From assembly GCA_963698775.1 (NCBI GenBank), contig CAVOSE010000004.1:62001-126000 (forward strand): a DNA stretch of 64,000 nt, in the 5' to 3' direction. Source of the stretch: Thiohalocapsa sp963698775 (lineage in GTDB: Bacteria; Pseudomonadota; Gammaproteobacteria; Chromatiales; Chromatiaceae). The notes under the pieces are model-generated. The model was given only the letters and a program-made list of their open reading frames with translations. It did no database searches and was not told the origin of the DNA. Positions 40,737-49,007 of the stretch are shown here, one piece after another (position 1 is the stretch's first letter; each line of letters opens with the position of its first letter). A program made the translations under genes and the position numbers.

Positions 40737-42524
40737 TCAGCCGAGCAATTCGCCGGAGTACTCGGCCAGACCGGGGTTGCCCTTGACACCCTTAAGCTTG
40801 GGCGTGTTGAGTTTCTCGAGCTTCACGGTCTTGACGTCCCGCAGATAGGTGGCAACAGTCTCCCAGATCGGCTCACCGGGGGACTGGCTGCCCACCGTGG
40901 CCCAGCCGGCGACCACGTAGTTCTTGTCTGCCTCAATCTTAGTGCCGTCGTCGAGCTGCATGTCGGTGATGCGCTCGTTCATGCCGGCCGCCGGATCGCA
41001 GACATAGTCGAGACCACCCAGGCGCACCATATCACCGCCCTGCTGCACGTAGGGATCGACGTTGAACAGATTGTCGCAGACGTCCTCAAGAATGGCCTTG
41101 ATCTCGGCACCGCTCATCTCACGCCGGTAGGTCTCGGGGTAGGTGATGCAGGTCTGGTCCATGACGTTGTCCATGGTGATCGTCTGACCCGGCAACACGG
41201 TGGTGCCCCAACGGAAGCCCGGCGACAGACTGATCTGGGCATCATTGACCTTGCGCAGCGCATCGCAGATGACCTGATCGAAGGTGCCGTTGAAGTTGCC
41301 GCGGCGATACAGCAGCCCTTCGGTGGAGGCCAACTCCTCGGTGAGCTTGTCCTGGTACGGGGCGCGCACCTCCGCGATGTACTTGGCCATGTCGGCGTCC
41401 GCCGGCAACAGGTTCGAGAACACCGGCAGCAGTCGATAGCGATAATCGCGCAGCTTGCCGTCCTTCACGTCCAGGTCCATAACGCCGAGGAACTTGCCGT
41501 TGGAACCGGCATTGGTCACCAGCGTCTTGCCCGACGGGTTGTCGACCACGGTCGGCGCCGGCATGCCGTCGTGGGTATGGCCGCCGAAAATGACATCGAT
41601 GCCGGTGACCTTAGACGCCATCTTCAGGTCCACGTCCATGCCGTTGTGAGAGATCACCACCACCAGGTCCGGCGATTCGTCCTCGCGCACCTGATCGACG
41701 ATCTCCTGCATGCGTGCGTCCTGAATGCCGAAGGTCCAATCCGGGATGAAACGCTGCGGGTTGGCAATGGGCGTATAGGGGAAGGCCTGGCCGATCACGG
41801 CCACCTTGACCCCACCGACCTCCTTGATGGTGTAAGGCTTGAAGGCAAGTCCGGCGTCTTCGTCGAAGCCGCCGAAGTCGGAGAACTTGTAGTCGAACAG
41901 GGCCTCCTCACGCACCTTGACGTTTTGCGCGACGAAGTCGCCCTTGAAGGCGCCGATGTTCTTGATCACCTCGTCGTCCATGTAGGTGAATTCCCAGTGA
42001 CCGGTCATGACGTCGACACCGAGTCGGTTGCAGGCGCCGACCATGTCCATGCCGCGGGTCCAGAAGGCGGTGCCGGAGCCCTGCCAGGTGTCGCCGCCGT
42101 CCATCAACAGAGAGTTACCGTCACCACGCTCGGCACGGATGCGATCGACCAGGGTCTTGAGATGCGCGAAGCCGCCCACCGCGCCGAACTTCTCGGCCGC
42201 CTCCGGGTAATTAAGGTACGAGAACGCATGCGCCTCGATGCCGCCGGGCTGGATACCGAAGTGCTTCAGCAGCGCTTCGCCGACCAGATGCGGCGCCTTG
42301 CCGTAGGCAGGACCGATGCCGATGTTGACGTTGGGTTCACGGAAGTAGATCGGGTTCAGTTGCGCGTGGGTGTCGGTGATGTGCAGCAGCGTCACGTTGC
42401 CGAACTTCGGCACCTCGTACAAATCGCTCGGCTGCCTGGCCTGTGCAAACACCGATGCCGGCAACATGCCGGCAGCGCCCGCCAGCCCCATTAAGCGCAT
42501 GAACTCGCGTCGTGAAATCGTCAT
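40737..42524 (-). CDS. soxB: Sulfur oxidation protein SoxB, thiosulfohydrolase
   Basis: A periplasmic dimanganese enzyme of 595 residues that hydrolyses sulfate from the thiosulfate residue carried on SoxYZ. A twin-arginine leader (ISRREFMRLMGLAGAAGMLP) shows Tat export as a folded protein. The metallophosphatase motifs are LLHITDTHAQLNP, MDGGDTWQGSGTAFW, MTGHWEFTY (SoxB-type GHWE in place of GNHE), VVISHNGMDVD and VIFGGHTHDGMP. The 5'-nucleotidase C-terminal domain follows. The ATG at 42524 has GAGGAGAT 8 bases upstream. It diverges from the two-component system gene and lies about 3.5 kb from soxX, the order seen in Allochromatium-like sox loci with regulators inserted. Confidence 0.97.
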   Translation of the reverse strand: MTISRREFMRLMGLAGAAGMLPASVFAQARQPSDLYEVPKFGNVTLLHITDTHAQLNPIYFREPNVNIGIGPAYGKAPHLVGEALLKHFGIQPGGIEAHAFSYLNYPEAAEKFGAVGGFAHLKTLVDRIRAERGDGNSLLMDGGDTWQGSGTAFWTRGMDMVGACNRLGVDVMTGHWEFTYMDDEVIKNIGAFKGDFVAQNVKVREEALFDYKFSDFGGFDEDAGLAFKPYTIKEVGGVKVAVIGQAFPYTPIANPQRFIPDWTFGIQDARMQEIVDQVREDESPDLVVVISHNGMDVDLKMASKVTGIDVIFGGHTHDGMPAPTVVDNPSGKTLVTNAGSNGKFLGVMDLDVKDGKLRDYRYRLLPVFSNLLPADADMAKYIAEVRAPYQDKLTEELASTEGLLYRRGNFNGTFDQVICDALRKVNDAQISLSPGFRWGTTVLPGQTITMDNVMDQTCITYPETYRREMSGAEIKAILEDVCDNLFNVDPYVQQGGDMVRLGGLDYVCDPAAGMNERITDMQLDDGTKIEADKNYVVAGWATVGSQSPGEPIWETVATYLRDVKTVKLEKLNTPKLKGVKGNPGLAEYSGELLG

Positions 42525-42752
42525 TGGGGTATGATCTCCTCTGGATTTTTGGTTATCGAGCCGTCTGGTCGTCTGAAGGCCGAAACACAGGACCGAGTAC
42601 CGTCGACGTCGTCGGCACCTCTCCATGATGTTCCGGATATGAATTTCAGGGGCGATAGTATGCACAGGTCACCGCGCATTTTTCCATCACTGCCCAGCCA
42701 TGCCAATCGCCGCGGTCATCAGTGACTGCGCAAACCGACGTCGCCCCGCTCC

Positions 42753-45002
42753 ATGCTCAGCGCCCCACCCCAACAGTCTTCGCACCTTGCGTTTCTGCTG
42801 ATAATGCTCGTGTTCGCGCTGTTCGTAGCGACACCATCGGCGGCGCTGACCAGCGACACGCGCGAGATCCGCATCGGCGTGCTAAGCCATCGCGGTGATA
42901 CACGCGTCGAACAAGCCTGGACTCCCACCGCGAACTATCTGAGCGAGGCACTGCCCGGCAATCGGTTCGTCGTCATACCACTGCGTTTCGACGCGGTCGA
43001 GAACGCGGTAGCGGACCAGACTGTTGATTTCTTGCTGGTCAACCCCGCCATTTATGTGAATCTCGAACTCCGGCACGGCGTCTCGCGTATCGCGACCCTG
43101 CGCAACCGTAGCGGTGACATTCAGAGCAACGTCTTCGGCGGTGTGATTTTCACGCGCGCTGACCAAGACGCGATCGACAGCCTAGCGGATCTGGCGGGCA
43201 AACGCTTCATGGCCGTCGCCCCGACCTCCCTCGGTGGCTTCGAAATGGCCTGGGCGGAACTCGCGCGTGCCGGGGTCGACCCGCATCGCGACCTTGCTAC
43301 GCTACGTTTTAGCGAGAGCCATGATGCCGTCGTCACCGCCGTGCTGGACGGCGAGGTCGATGCAGGCACCGTACGAAGCGGCATCATCGAGGCCATGGCG
43401 GCAGCAGGCGAAATGCGCCGCGACGCCGTGAAGATCCTGAATCCTCAATCGGACCCGGCCCTTCCGTTGCTGCACAGCACCCCGCTGTATCCCGAGTGGG
43501 CCTTCAGCAAACTCGCACACACCCCGACCGAGCTGGCGCTGGACGTCGCCGTCGCGTTGTTAGGCATGCCGAGAGACGGTCCCGCCGCCCGCGCCGGCGA
43601 TTACGCCGGCTGGACCGTGCCCCTAGACTATCAACCAGTGCACGAACTGCTGCGCCAACTCCATCAGGCGCCCTACGAGCAGGATGCCTCGTTCACGCTC
43701 GGCGACGCGCTGGCGCGTTATTGGACGGGCGTGGTGGCAGGCATCGGCGTGCTGCTGCTGCTGCTGGCGCTGACCAGTCGCGTGTTGCAGCTGAACCAGC
43801 GCCTGAGCCGCGCCAATACCCGCCTGGAGCGGCGCCAGCAACTGATCCTAGACTCCGTGGCAGAAGGCATCTATGGGGTCGATCTGAACGGCAGGGCGAC
43901 CTTCGTCAACAAAGCCATGGAGCGCATGACCGGCTGGCGTGCCGAGGAACTGATCGGCAAGGATCAGCATGAGATCATTCATCACACCCGTGCCGACGGT
44001 GAGCCGCACCCACGAGACGAGTGCCCGGTGCATGCCACGTTCCGCGACAGCGTGCCGCGCTTCATCGACGAAGACCTGTTCTGGCGCCGCGACGGCAGCA
44101 GCTTTCCGGTGGAGTACAGCGCCACGCCAATTCGCGACGAGGTCGGCGAGACCATTGGCAGCGTCGTGGTATTCCGCGACATTACGGAGCGACGCAGGGC
44201 CGCTGAACGCATCAGCCAACACGAGGCGGAGCAGGCCCATTTCGGGCGCCTAAGCACAATTGGAGAAATGGCCTCAGGTATCGCCCACGAACTCAACCAA
44301 CCCTTGACCGCCATCACAACCAATGCCCGGGCCTGCGTCCGGCTGATCCAGAACAACCGTGCCAGCATGGAATCCTGCGCCAACGTCATGACAAAGATTG
44401 CGGAGCAAGCGGAACGCGCCGGCGAGGTCATCCGCCACATCCGGCGTTTCGTTCGCAAGGAGCAACCGGAGACCGCCCCGGTGGCGGTCGCCGATATGTT
44501 CCACACCGTCATGGTGCTGCTGCGTCAGGATGCGCGGCGCGCCAACGTGCTGTTGCATCAGCAGGTCGGTGCCAGTGCGGACCGCGTCATGGCCCAGCGC
44601 ACGCAGATTGAGCAGGTGCTGCTGAACCTGACCCGCAACGCCATCGAGGCCATGTCCGATCAGCAGCGCGAGCGCCGCGTATTGCTGATTGCACGCCGCC
44701 GCGACGACGACGTCGAGATCCGCGTCGTCGATACCGGCCCTGGCCTTGGCAGTGTCTCACCGGAGCACTTGTTCGAGGCCTTCGTAACGACCAAGGCACA
44801 AGGGCTCGGGGTGGGGCTATCGATTAGCACTGGCATCGTCGAGGCGCATGGCGGCCGCCTCAGGGTCGACTCAACGGCCGGAATCGGTGCAACCTTCTAC
44901 TTCAGCCTCCCCTGCGCGACGGAAGCACCGCACAGTGCGCCGGCGCTTGCGTCCGTCCAACCGCACGCAGGGCTCAATCCGCACCTAGGAGACCATGCAT
45001 GA
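42753..45002 (+). CDS. TtrS-like sensor histidine kinase with PhnD-type periplasmic domain
   Basis: A 749-residue membrane sensor. A signal/TM segment (LAFLLIMLVFALFVATPSAA) is followed by a periplasmic-binding domain (IRIGVLSHRGDTRVEQAWTPTANYLS...LVNPAIYVNLE...FGGVIFTRAD...GKRFMAVAPTSLGGFEMAW) of the PhnD-like type found in tetrathionate sensor TtrS. A TM helix near residue 335 (GVVAGIGVLLLLLAL), a PAS domain (ILDSVAEGIYGVDLNGRATFVN), the phosphoacceptor His512 in GIAHELNQPLTAI, and a HATPase domain (QVLLNLTRNAIEAM, VVDTGPGLG, GLGVGLSIS) follow. It overlaps the regulator gene by 4 bases. The position between soxB and soxX suggests it senses thiosulfate, tetrathionate or another sulfur compound and controls sox; this is inference. 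Confidence 0.85.
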   Translation: MLSAPPQQSSHLAFLLIMLVFALFVATPSAALTSDTREIRIGVLSHRGDTRVEQAWTPTANYLSEALPGNRFVVIPLRFDAVENAVADQTVDFLLVNPAIYVNLELRHGVSRIATLRNRSGDIQSNVFGGVIFTRADQDAIDSLADLAGKRFMAVAPTSLGGFEMAWAELARAGVDPHRDLATLRFSESHDAVVTAVLDGEVDAGTVRSGIIEAMAAAGEMRRDAVKILNPQSDPALPLLHSTPLYPEWAFSKLAHTPTELALDVAVALLGMPRDGPAARAGDYAGWTVPLDYQPVHELLRQLHQAPYEQDASFTLGDALARYWTGVVAGIGVLLLLLALTSRVLQLNQRLSRANTRLERRQQLILDSVAEGIYGVDLNGRATFVNKAMERMTGWRAEELIGKDQHEIIHHTRADGEPHPRDECPVHATFRDSVPRFIDEDLFWRRDGSSFPVEYSATPIRDEVGETIGSVVVFRDITERRRAAERISQHEAEQAHFGRLSTIGEMASGIAHELNQPLTAITTNARACVRLIQNNRASMESCANVMTKIAEQAERAGEVIRHIRRFVRKEQPETAPVAVADMFHTVMVLLRQDARRANVLLHQQVGASADRVMAQRTQIEQVLLNLTRNAIEAMSDQQRERRVLLIARRRDDDVEIRVVDTGPGLGSVSPEHLFEAFVTTKAQGLGVGLSISTGIVEAHGGRLRVDSTAGIGATFYFSLPCATEAPHSAPALASVQPHAGLNPHLGDHA

Positions 45003-45634
45003 CTAGCGAGCCGACGGTATTCATCGTCGACGACGACAACGAAGTCCGTGAAGCCATCGGGCTGTTGATGGACTCCGTTGGACTGCCAAACGAGACCTTC
45101 GACTCCGCCTGGGCCTATCTGGCTTGTTTCGAGCCCACGCGACCGGGATGCCTGGTCCTGGACGTGCGCATGCGCCAGATGAGCGGCCTGGAGTTGCAGG
45201 AACGCCTGGCGGAGGAACCCATTCACCCGCCGGTGATCATCATCACCGGCCACGGCGACGTTCCCATGGCAGTGCGCGCGGTCAAGAACGGCGCCATTGA
45301 CTTCATTGAGAAGCCGTTCAACGATCAGGCCCTACTCGACGCCGTGCACCGCGCGATCGAACTCGACGCCGAGCAGCGGGGGCACGCCATGGAGATTGCG
45401 AGCGTCCAGGAACGGATGGAACGCCTCACCAAACGCGAGCGCGAGGTGCTCGATCAAATCGTGGCCGGCAAGCGCAACAAGGTCATCGCGGCGGACCTCG
45501 GCATCAGCCAATCGACGGTAGAGGCACATCGGGCCAAGGTCATGGAAAAGCTCGAGGTCCGGTCCTTGTCCGAATTGATGCGGGCGATGCTGATGCTCGA
45601 GCCGGGCGGCGCGAAAGCCAAAGAAACCCCTTGA
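44999..45634 (+). CDS. FixJ/TtrR-type response regulator
   Basis: A 211-residue partner of the kinase it overlaps (ATGA). The receiver domain has the acidic pocket VFIVDDDNEVREA, phosphoacceptor Asp55 in LVLDVRMRQMSG, and Lys in FIEKPFNDQ. The C-terminal LuxR/GerE HTH is LTKREREVLDQIVAGKRNKVIAADL followed by ISQSTVEAHRAKVMEKL. Phosphorylated regulators of this class dimerise and activate sigma-70 promoters. The nearest likely targets are soxXAKL just downstream and soxB upstream; a GATTGA-N6-TCAATC inverted repeat 85 bases after its stop is a candidate site. Confidence 0.9.
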   Translation: MTSEPTVFIVDDDNEVREAIGLLMDSVGLPNETFDSAWAYLACFEPTRPGCLVLDVRMRQMSGLELQERLAEEPIHPPVIIITGHGDVPMAVRAVKNGAIDFIEKPFNDQALLDAVHRAIELDAEQRGHAMEIASVQERMERLTKREREVLDQIVAGKRNKVIAADLGISQSTVEAHRAKVMEKLEVRSLSELMRAMLMLEPGGAKAKETP

Positions 45635-45977
45635 ATACAGCGTGAATAGGGCATTCGACGCGTGACGCGGCACGGGAATTTTTCGCCAAATGGGACGTCT
45701 CACCAGGGGTTCAGTGCCGATTGATGATTGTCAATCTTGCGTTCTTCGCGGCAAACGGTCACCATCTGCCGCCAACTAGTGGCCAGTCAAAAAAGGTCGA
45801 CGGCGATTTCTAGCCTCGTCGGGCCCTAGGCAACGGCGCTAGATGGCGTAATTGCCCGCCCCAAAAGAGCGCAACAGCTGCCAATCGACGGCAACTGACT
45901 AGACGCTCGGCGCCGCCACCCAGGACGACGCCGCGATCAGATCCACCCAGAAGAACCAACCTAATCAGGAGGAAACC
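45635..45977. promoter_or_regulatory. Promoter region of soxXAKL with GATTGA-N6-TCAATC inverted repeat
   Basis: 343 bases between the regulator and soxX with no ORF. A perfect 6-6-6 inverted repeat (GATTGA TGATTG TCAATC) lies at 45719-45736, about 240 bases upstream of the soxX start. It is a candidate binding site for the adjacent FixJ-type regulator. AGGAGG lies 7 bases before the soxX ATG. No terminator is obvious after the regulator gene, so read-through into sox is possible. Confidence 0.4.
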
Positions 45978-46352
45978 ATGCTGCGATTCAGCAAACACAT
46001 GATCAGCCCGACTGCGGCCCTGACCCTGGCCCTCATGACTTCGGCGGCACACGCGGAAATGCCCCAGATGGAACTCAACGGCAACGTCGAAGCCGGAAAA
46101 GAGGTCGCAATGAATCGTTCCAAGGGCAACTGCATCGCCTGTCACATGATCCCCGGCGGCGAAGCCCCTGGGGCGATCGGCCCGGCATTGATCGCAATGC
46201 AGGCCCGTTACCCCGACAAGCAGGATGTCGCTCAACAGATCTGGGATCCCACCATCAAAAACCCAGAAGCCGTCATGCCGCCGTTTGGCAAGCACGGCGT
46301 CCTGACCAACCAAGAGTTCGTTGACGTCGTCGAATACATCTGGTCGCTCTGA
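45978..46352 (+). CDS. soxX: SoxX, monoheme c-type cytochrome subunit
   Basis: The small subunit (124 residues) of the SoxAX complex that oxidatively couples thiosulfate to the SoxY cysteine. A signal peptide (AALTLALMTSAAHA) is followed by one heme site NCIACHMIPGGEAPG and a Met ligand region PEAVMPPFGKHG. The C-terminal LTNQEFVDVVEYIWSL is typical of SoxX. Length is as expected for the short form. AGGAGG precedes the ATG. It opens the soxXAKL transcription unit. Confidence 0.95.
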   Translation: MLRFSKHMISPTAALTLALMTSAAHAEMPQMELNGNVEAGKEVAMNRSKGNCIACHMIPGGEAPGAIGPALIAMQARYPDKQDVAQQIWDPTIKNPEAVMPPFGKHGVLTNQEFVDVVEYIWSL

Positions 46353-46444
46353 CACTGCGCATGTATCGACCGGGCTGAACGGAGACACAGGTCTCCTCGG
46401 CTGACCAGCGACCAACCGAACCTCATCCGGAGGATTTGCACGCA

Positions 46445-47284
46445 ATGAAAAAGATACTGACCACGATCACCGCGCTCGGCGTCGGCTGCCTGATGGCAGC
46501 GCCACTCGTCGCCAGCACGCCAGAGGAAGACCTTGCCACCTGGAAGGCCTATTTCCAGAAGCGATTCCCCCAAGTACCAGCGGAAGAGTTCGCTAACGGC
46601 GTCTATTCCATCGACCCCGTAGGCCGCGAGAACTGGGAGGCCATCGAGGAGTTTCCACCCTACGAGGCCGCCATCGAAAACGGCGAGGAGATGTGGAACA
46701 CACCCTTTGCCAATGGTAAGACCTATGCCGAGTGCTTCCCGGATGGCCCTGGAGTGGCCGGCCAGTATCCGCACTGGGACAAGGAGAAGGGCATGGTCAT
46801 GACCCTACCCCTAGCGATCAACAACTGTCGCGAGGCCAACGGCGAGGAGCCGCTGAAGTACAAGAAGGGAGCGATCGCCGACGTGCTCGCCTACATGACC
46901 TACGCATCCCGAGGGCAAGTCATCAATGTCGAGATTCCCGCCGACGATCCTCGTGCGCTCGAGGCCTACGAGGAGGGCAAACATTTCTACTTCGCCCGCC
47001 GTGGTCAACTGAACTTCTCTTGCGCCAGCTGCCATGTCGGCAACTCCGGCACCACGCTACGCACCGAGATCCTGAGCCCGGCCTTGGGCCACACCACGCA
47101 CTTCCCAGTCTATCGATCCAAGTGGGGCGAAATGGGCACGCTGCATCGCCGGTATTCCGGTTGCAATAAGCAGGTCCGCGCGAAGGATTTCGCCGCCCAG
47201 GGCGAGGAGTACCGCAATCTGGAATATTTCATGACCTACATGAACAACGGCATGGAGCTGAATGGGCCGGGCGCACGCAAATAA
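46445..47284 (+). CDS. soxA: SoxA, monoheme-type cytochrome subunit
   Basis: The large subunit (279 residues) of SoxAX. A signal peptide (ILTTITALGVGCLMAAPLVAS) is followed by two cytochrome-like domains. Only the second carries a heme motif (CASCHVGNSG). In the first, heme binding is replaced by a cysteine pair (ECFPDG and NNCREAN), as in the monoheme subclass. The active-site cysteine, persulfidated in known SoxA, is in RRYSGCNKQVRA. The ATG at 46445 is chosen because GGAGG lies 11 bases upstream and a TTG at 46436 would be too close. It follows soxX by 92 bases. Confidence 0.96.
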   Translation: MKKILTTITALGVGCLMAAPLVASTPEEDLATWKAYFQKRFPQVPAEEFANGVYSIDPVGRENWEAIEEFPPYEAAIENGEEMWNTPFANGKTYAECFPDGPGVAGQYPHWDKEKGMVMTLPLAINNCREANGEEPLKYKKGAIADVLAYMTYASRGQVINVEIPADDPRALEAYEEGKHFYFARRGQLNFSCASCHVGNSGTTLRTEILSPALGHTTHFPVYRSKWGEMGTLHRRYSGCNKQVRAKDFAAQGEEYRNLEYFMTYMNNGMELNGPGARK

Positions 47285-47360
47285 GAACCCGAACAACGGC
47301 CTCGCATCCGCCAACCTCGGCTGCGAGGCGCGTCCTGAGCACGAGAGGAGTTTCCGACAA

Positions 47361-47921
47361 ATGAAGACACAAACACTTGCCATCCGGCTGTTCATTGCCG
47401 TCCTGTTGATCGCGATCCCGGCCACTTCGGCCTGGGCCACCACCAGGCAAGAGGCGGAAACGGCAATCGCCGAGGCCAAGGCAGAGCATGAGAAGGCCAT
47501 GACGGCGGGCGCCACCGACAGCCAGGCGGCGCAGATGATCGAAGAAGCCACCGCACTGCTGGCAACGCGGCAGTACACCAAAGCGAAGATGATCGCCTAC
47601 TGGGCCATCCGGCAAACTGAGTACGCCTTGCAGGTCCAAAGCGGCGCTGTAGTCGTCGAAGAGGATAAGGCGGCGATGGCCGACTCCCTGATTGCCGCGG
47701 CCGAAGAAGCGCGCGAGAAAGCGGCATCGGTCGGCGGAGAATGGGTCGCCGTTGGCGACATGATCAAGAACGCGCAGACACTGGCCGGTGCCGGCGAATT
47801 CGACCAGGCGATCGACGAGGCCAACACGGCGAGATTCCAGGCAGAACGGGGCTATGAGCAGGCCATGGACGAAAAGGACGCCGGCTTCCCGCAATTCATG
47901 CTCGACTTCGTCAACAAATAG
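47361..47921 (+). CDS. soxK: SoxK-like SoxAX-binding protein with tandem repeat
   Basis: SoxK (SAXB, DUF4398-type) is a small periplasmic helical protein that binds SoxA and SoxX and stimulates the complex; it is usually about 100 residues. This one has 186: signal peptide (LFIAVLLIAIPATSAWA), then two related helical repeats. The second, AREKAASVGGEWVAVGDMIKN...GEFDQAIDEANTARFQAERGY, is the canonical SoxK unit. The first, AKAEHEKAMTAGATDSQAA...RQYTKAKMIAYWAIRQTEYA, is a diverged copy. Identification rests on the second repeat and on position directly after soxA and before the rhodanese. The duplication is unusual. Confidence 0.8.
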   Translation: MKTQTLAIRLFIAVLLIAIPATSAWATTRQEAETAIAEAKAEHEKAMTAGATDSQAAQMIEEATALLATRQYTKAKMIAYWAIRQTEYALQVQSGAVVVEEDKAAMADSLIAAAEEAREKAASVGGEWVAVGDMIKNAQTLAGAGEFDQAIDEANTARFQAERGYEQAMDEKDAGFPQFMLDFVNK

Positions 47922-48000
47922 CGCCCTGTGGCCCCGTCATGAACGGCAGGGCTGTCGTTACTAGCCCGTCCCATCGCCTGCGAGAGGAGACTCAATCACC

Positions 48001-48693
48001 ATGAACATCAAACACGCCTACCCTGCCCCCCGCCTCGTGCTGGCCGGCTTGTTCGCCACCGCCAGCATCCTGAGCCTCGGCGCCATCGCCGCTGACAACA
48101 AGATCTCGTCGTTGATCACAACGGTGGAGGTCAAGCACGATGGCGAAACCGTCGTCATCAGCCGCGGCCATGACCAGGACGCCACGCTCCCAGCGATCTT
48201 CCAAAAGACCGATCGCGGTTGCCCACCCTTCTGTGTTCAACCGATCGTCGCCGTACCCGGCGTCGATACCGTCGGCGAGCTGGAAGTGCTCGACTATCTG
48301 AGCCGTATGTCGCAGGGTGACGATCGCATTATGGTGGTCGATTCGCGAACTCCCGACTGGGTCATGCGTGGCACCATCCCCGGCTCCGTCAATATCCCGT
48401 GGAATAAGATCAACACCGACGTCTCTGGCACCTTCGAGACGCCCACCGAGGTCGATGGCCTGGTGCACATCCTCGCCGACGAGTTCGGCGCCAACTATGA
48501 TGCGGCGAACGACACCTGGGATTTCAGCAAGGCCAAGACCCTAGTGCTGTTCTGCAACGGCATCTGGTGCCCGCAGTCCACTGCCAACCTGAAGACCCTG
48601 GTCAAGCTCGGCTATCCGGTCCATAAGCTCAAGTGGTATCGAGGCGGCATGCAGGATTGGGTCAGCGTTGGGCTGACGTCTGTCAAACCCTGA
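48001..48693 (+). CDS. soxL: SoxL-type periplasmic rhodanese
   Basis: A 230-residue exported sulfurtransferase. The signal peptide (LVLAGLFATASILSLGAIAA) precedes a single rhodanese domain with IMVVDSRTPDWVMRGTIPGSVNIPW and the active loop LVLFCNGIWCPQSTANL, where the first Cys (FCNGIWC) is the persulfide carrier. An extra cysteine pair, RGCPPFCVQP, lies upstream at about residues 75-80. In Allochromatium vinosum, SoxL is encoded after soxK and is thought to take part in sulfur handling with SoxYZ; the position here matches. A strong terminator follows 60 bases downstream. Confidence 0.9.
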   Translation: MNIKHAYPAPRLVLAGLFATASILSLGAIAADNKISSLITTVEVKHDGETVVISRGHDQDATLPAIFQKTDRGCPPFCVQPIVAVPGVDTVGELEVLDYLSRMSQGDDRIMVVDSRTPDWVMRGTIPGSVNIPWNKINTDVSGTFETPTEVDGLVHILADEFGANYDAANDTWDFSKAKTLVLFCNGIWCPQSTANLKTLVKLGYPVHKLKWYRGGMQDWVSVGLTSVKP

Positions 48694-48753
48694 TCACCAA
48701 GTAAAGCATCCAAGCGACGCAAGCGCATGGAGCTTGCTCGGTCGACGTATGCC

Positions 48754-48781
48754 AAAGGCGCCCTTGGGGCGCCTTTTTTTT
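48754..48781 (+). terminator. Rho-independent terminator after soxL
   Basis: Stem AAAGGCGCCC (48754-48763), loop TTG, complementary GGGCGCCTTT (48767-48776), followed by an uninterrupted run of T to 48781. A 10-bp perfect stem with a T tract; it closes the soxXAKL unit. Confidence 0.9.
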
Positions 48782-49007
48782 GGGCCTTGCGCCGGACGGA
48801 TCGCGTCGTCGGGAGCCCGTCGCCGGTCGGCAGAGGCATCCTCGCAGCCACGAAGCAGTGGCATCAACGCCTGTCCGATCAACCTATGCTCACCATTGAT
48901 GCGCCTGCCACCGCCTTATGCCCACATAAGGTATATTGCAGAAATTTTGCGGAACGCCAAAACCTCGATGACCGTTCCGCTCCCCTGCCACCCGGAGGCG
49001 ACGACAA
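48782..49007. other. Leader region of ppsA
   Basis: The 226 bases between the sox terminator and ppsA hold no ORF of note and should carry the ppsA promoter. An AT-richer stretch around 48915-48950 (AAGGTATATTGCAG) is the most promoter-like segment. GGAGG lies 9 bases before the ppsA ATG. Confidence 0.4.

Noticed and set aside
40569..42494. 641-codon forward ORF across soxB
   Set aside because: It is the antisense shadow of soxB: composition is His/Val/Gly/Leu-biased as expected from the complement of a GC-rich gene, and no domain is recognisable.
45670..45690. Possible sigma-54 promoter upstream of soxX (CGGCACGGGAATTTTTC)
   Set aside because: The -24 half resembles TGGCACG, but the -12 half lacks the essential GC, and the adjacent regulator is not of the NtrC class.
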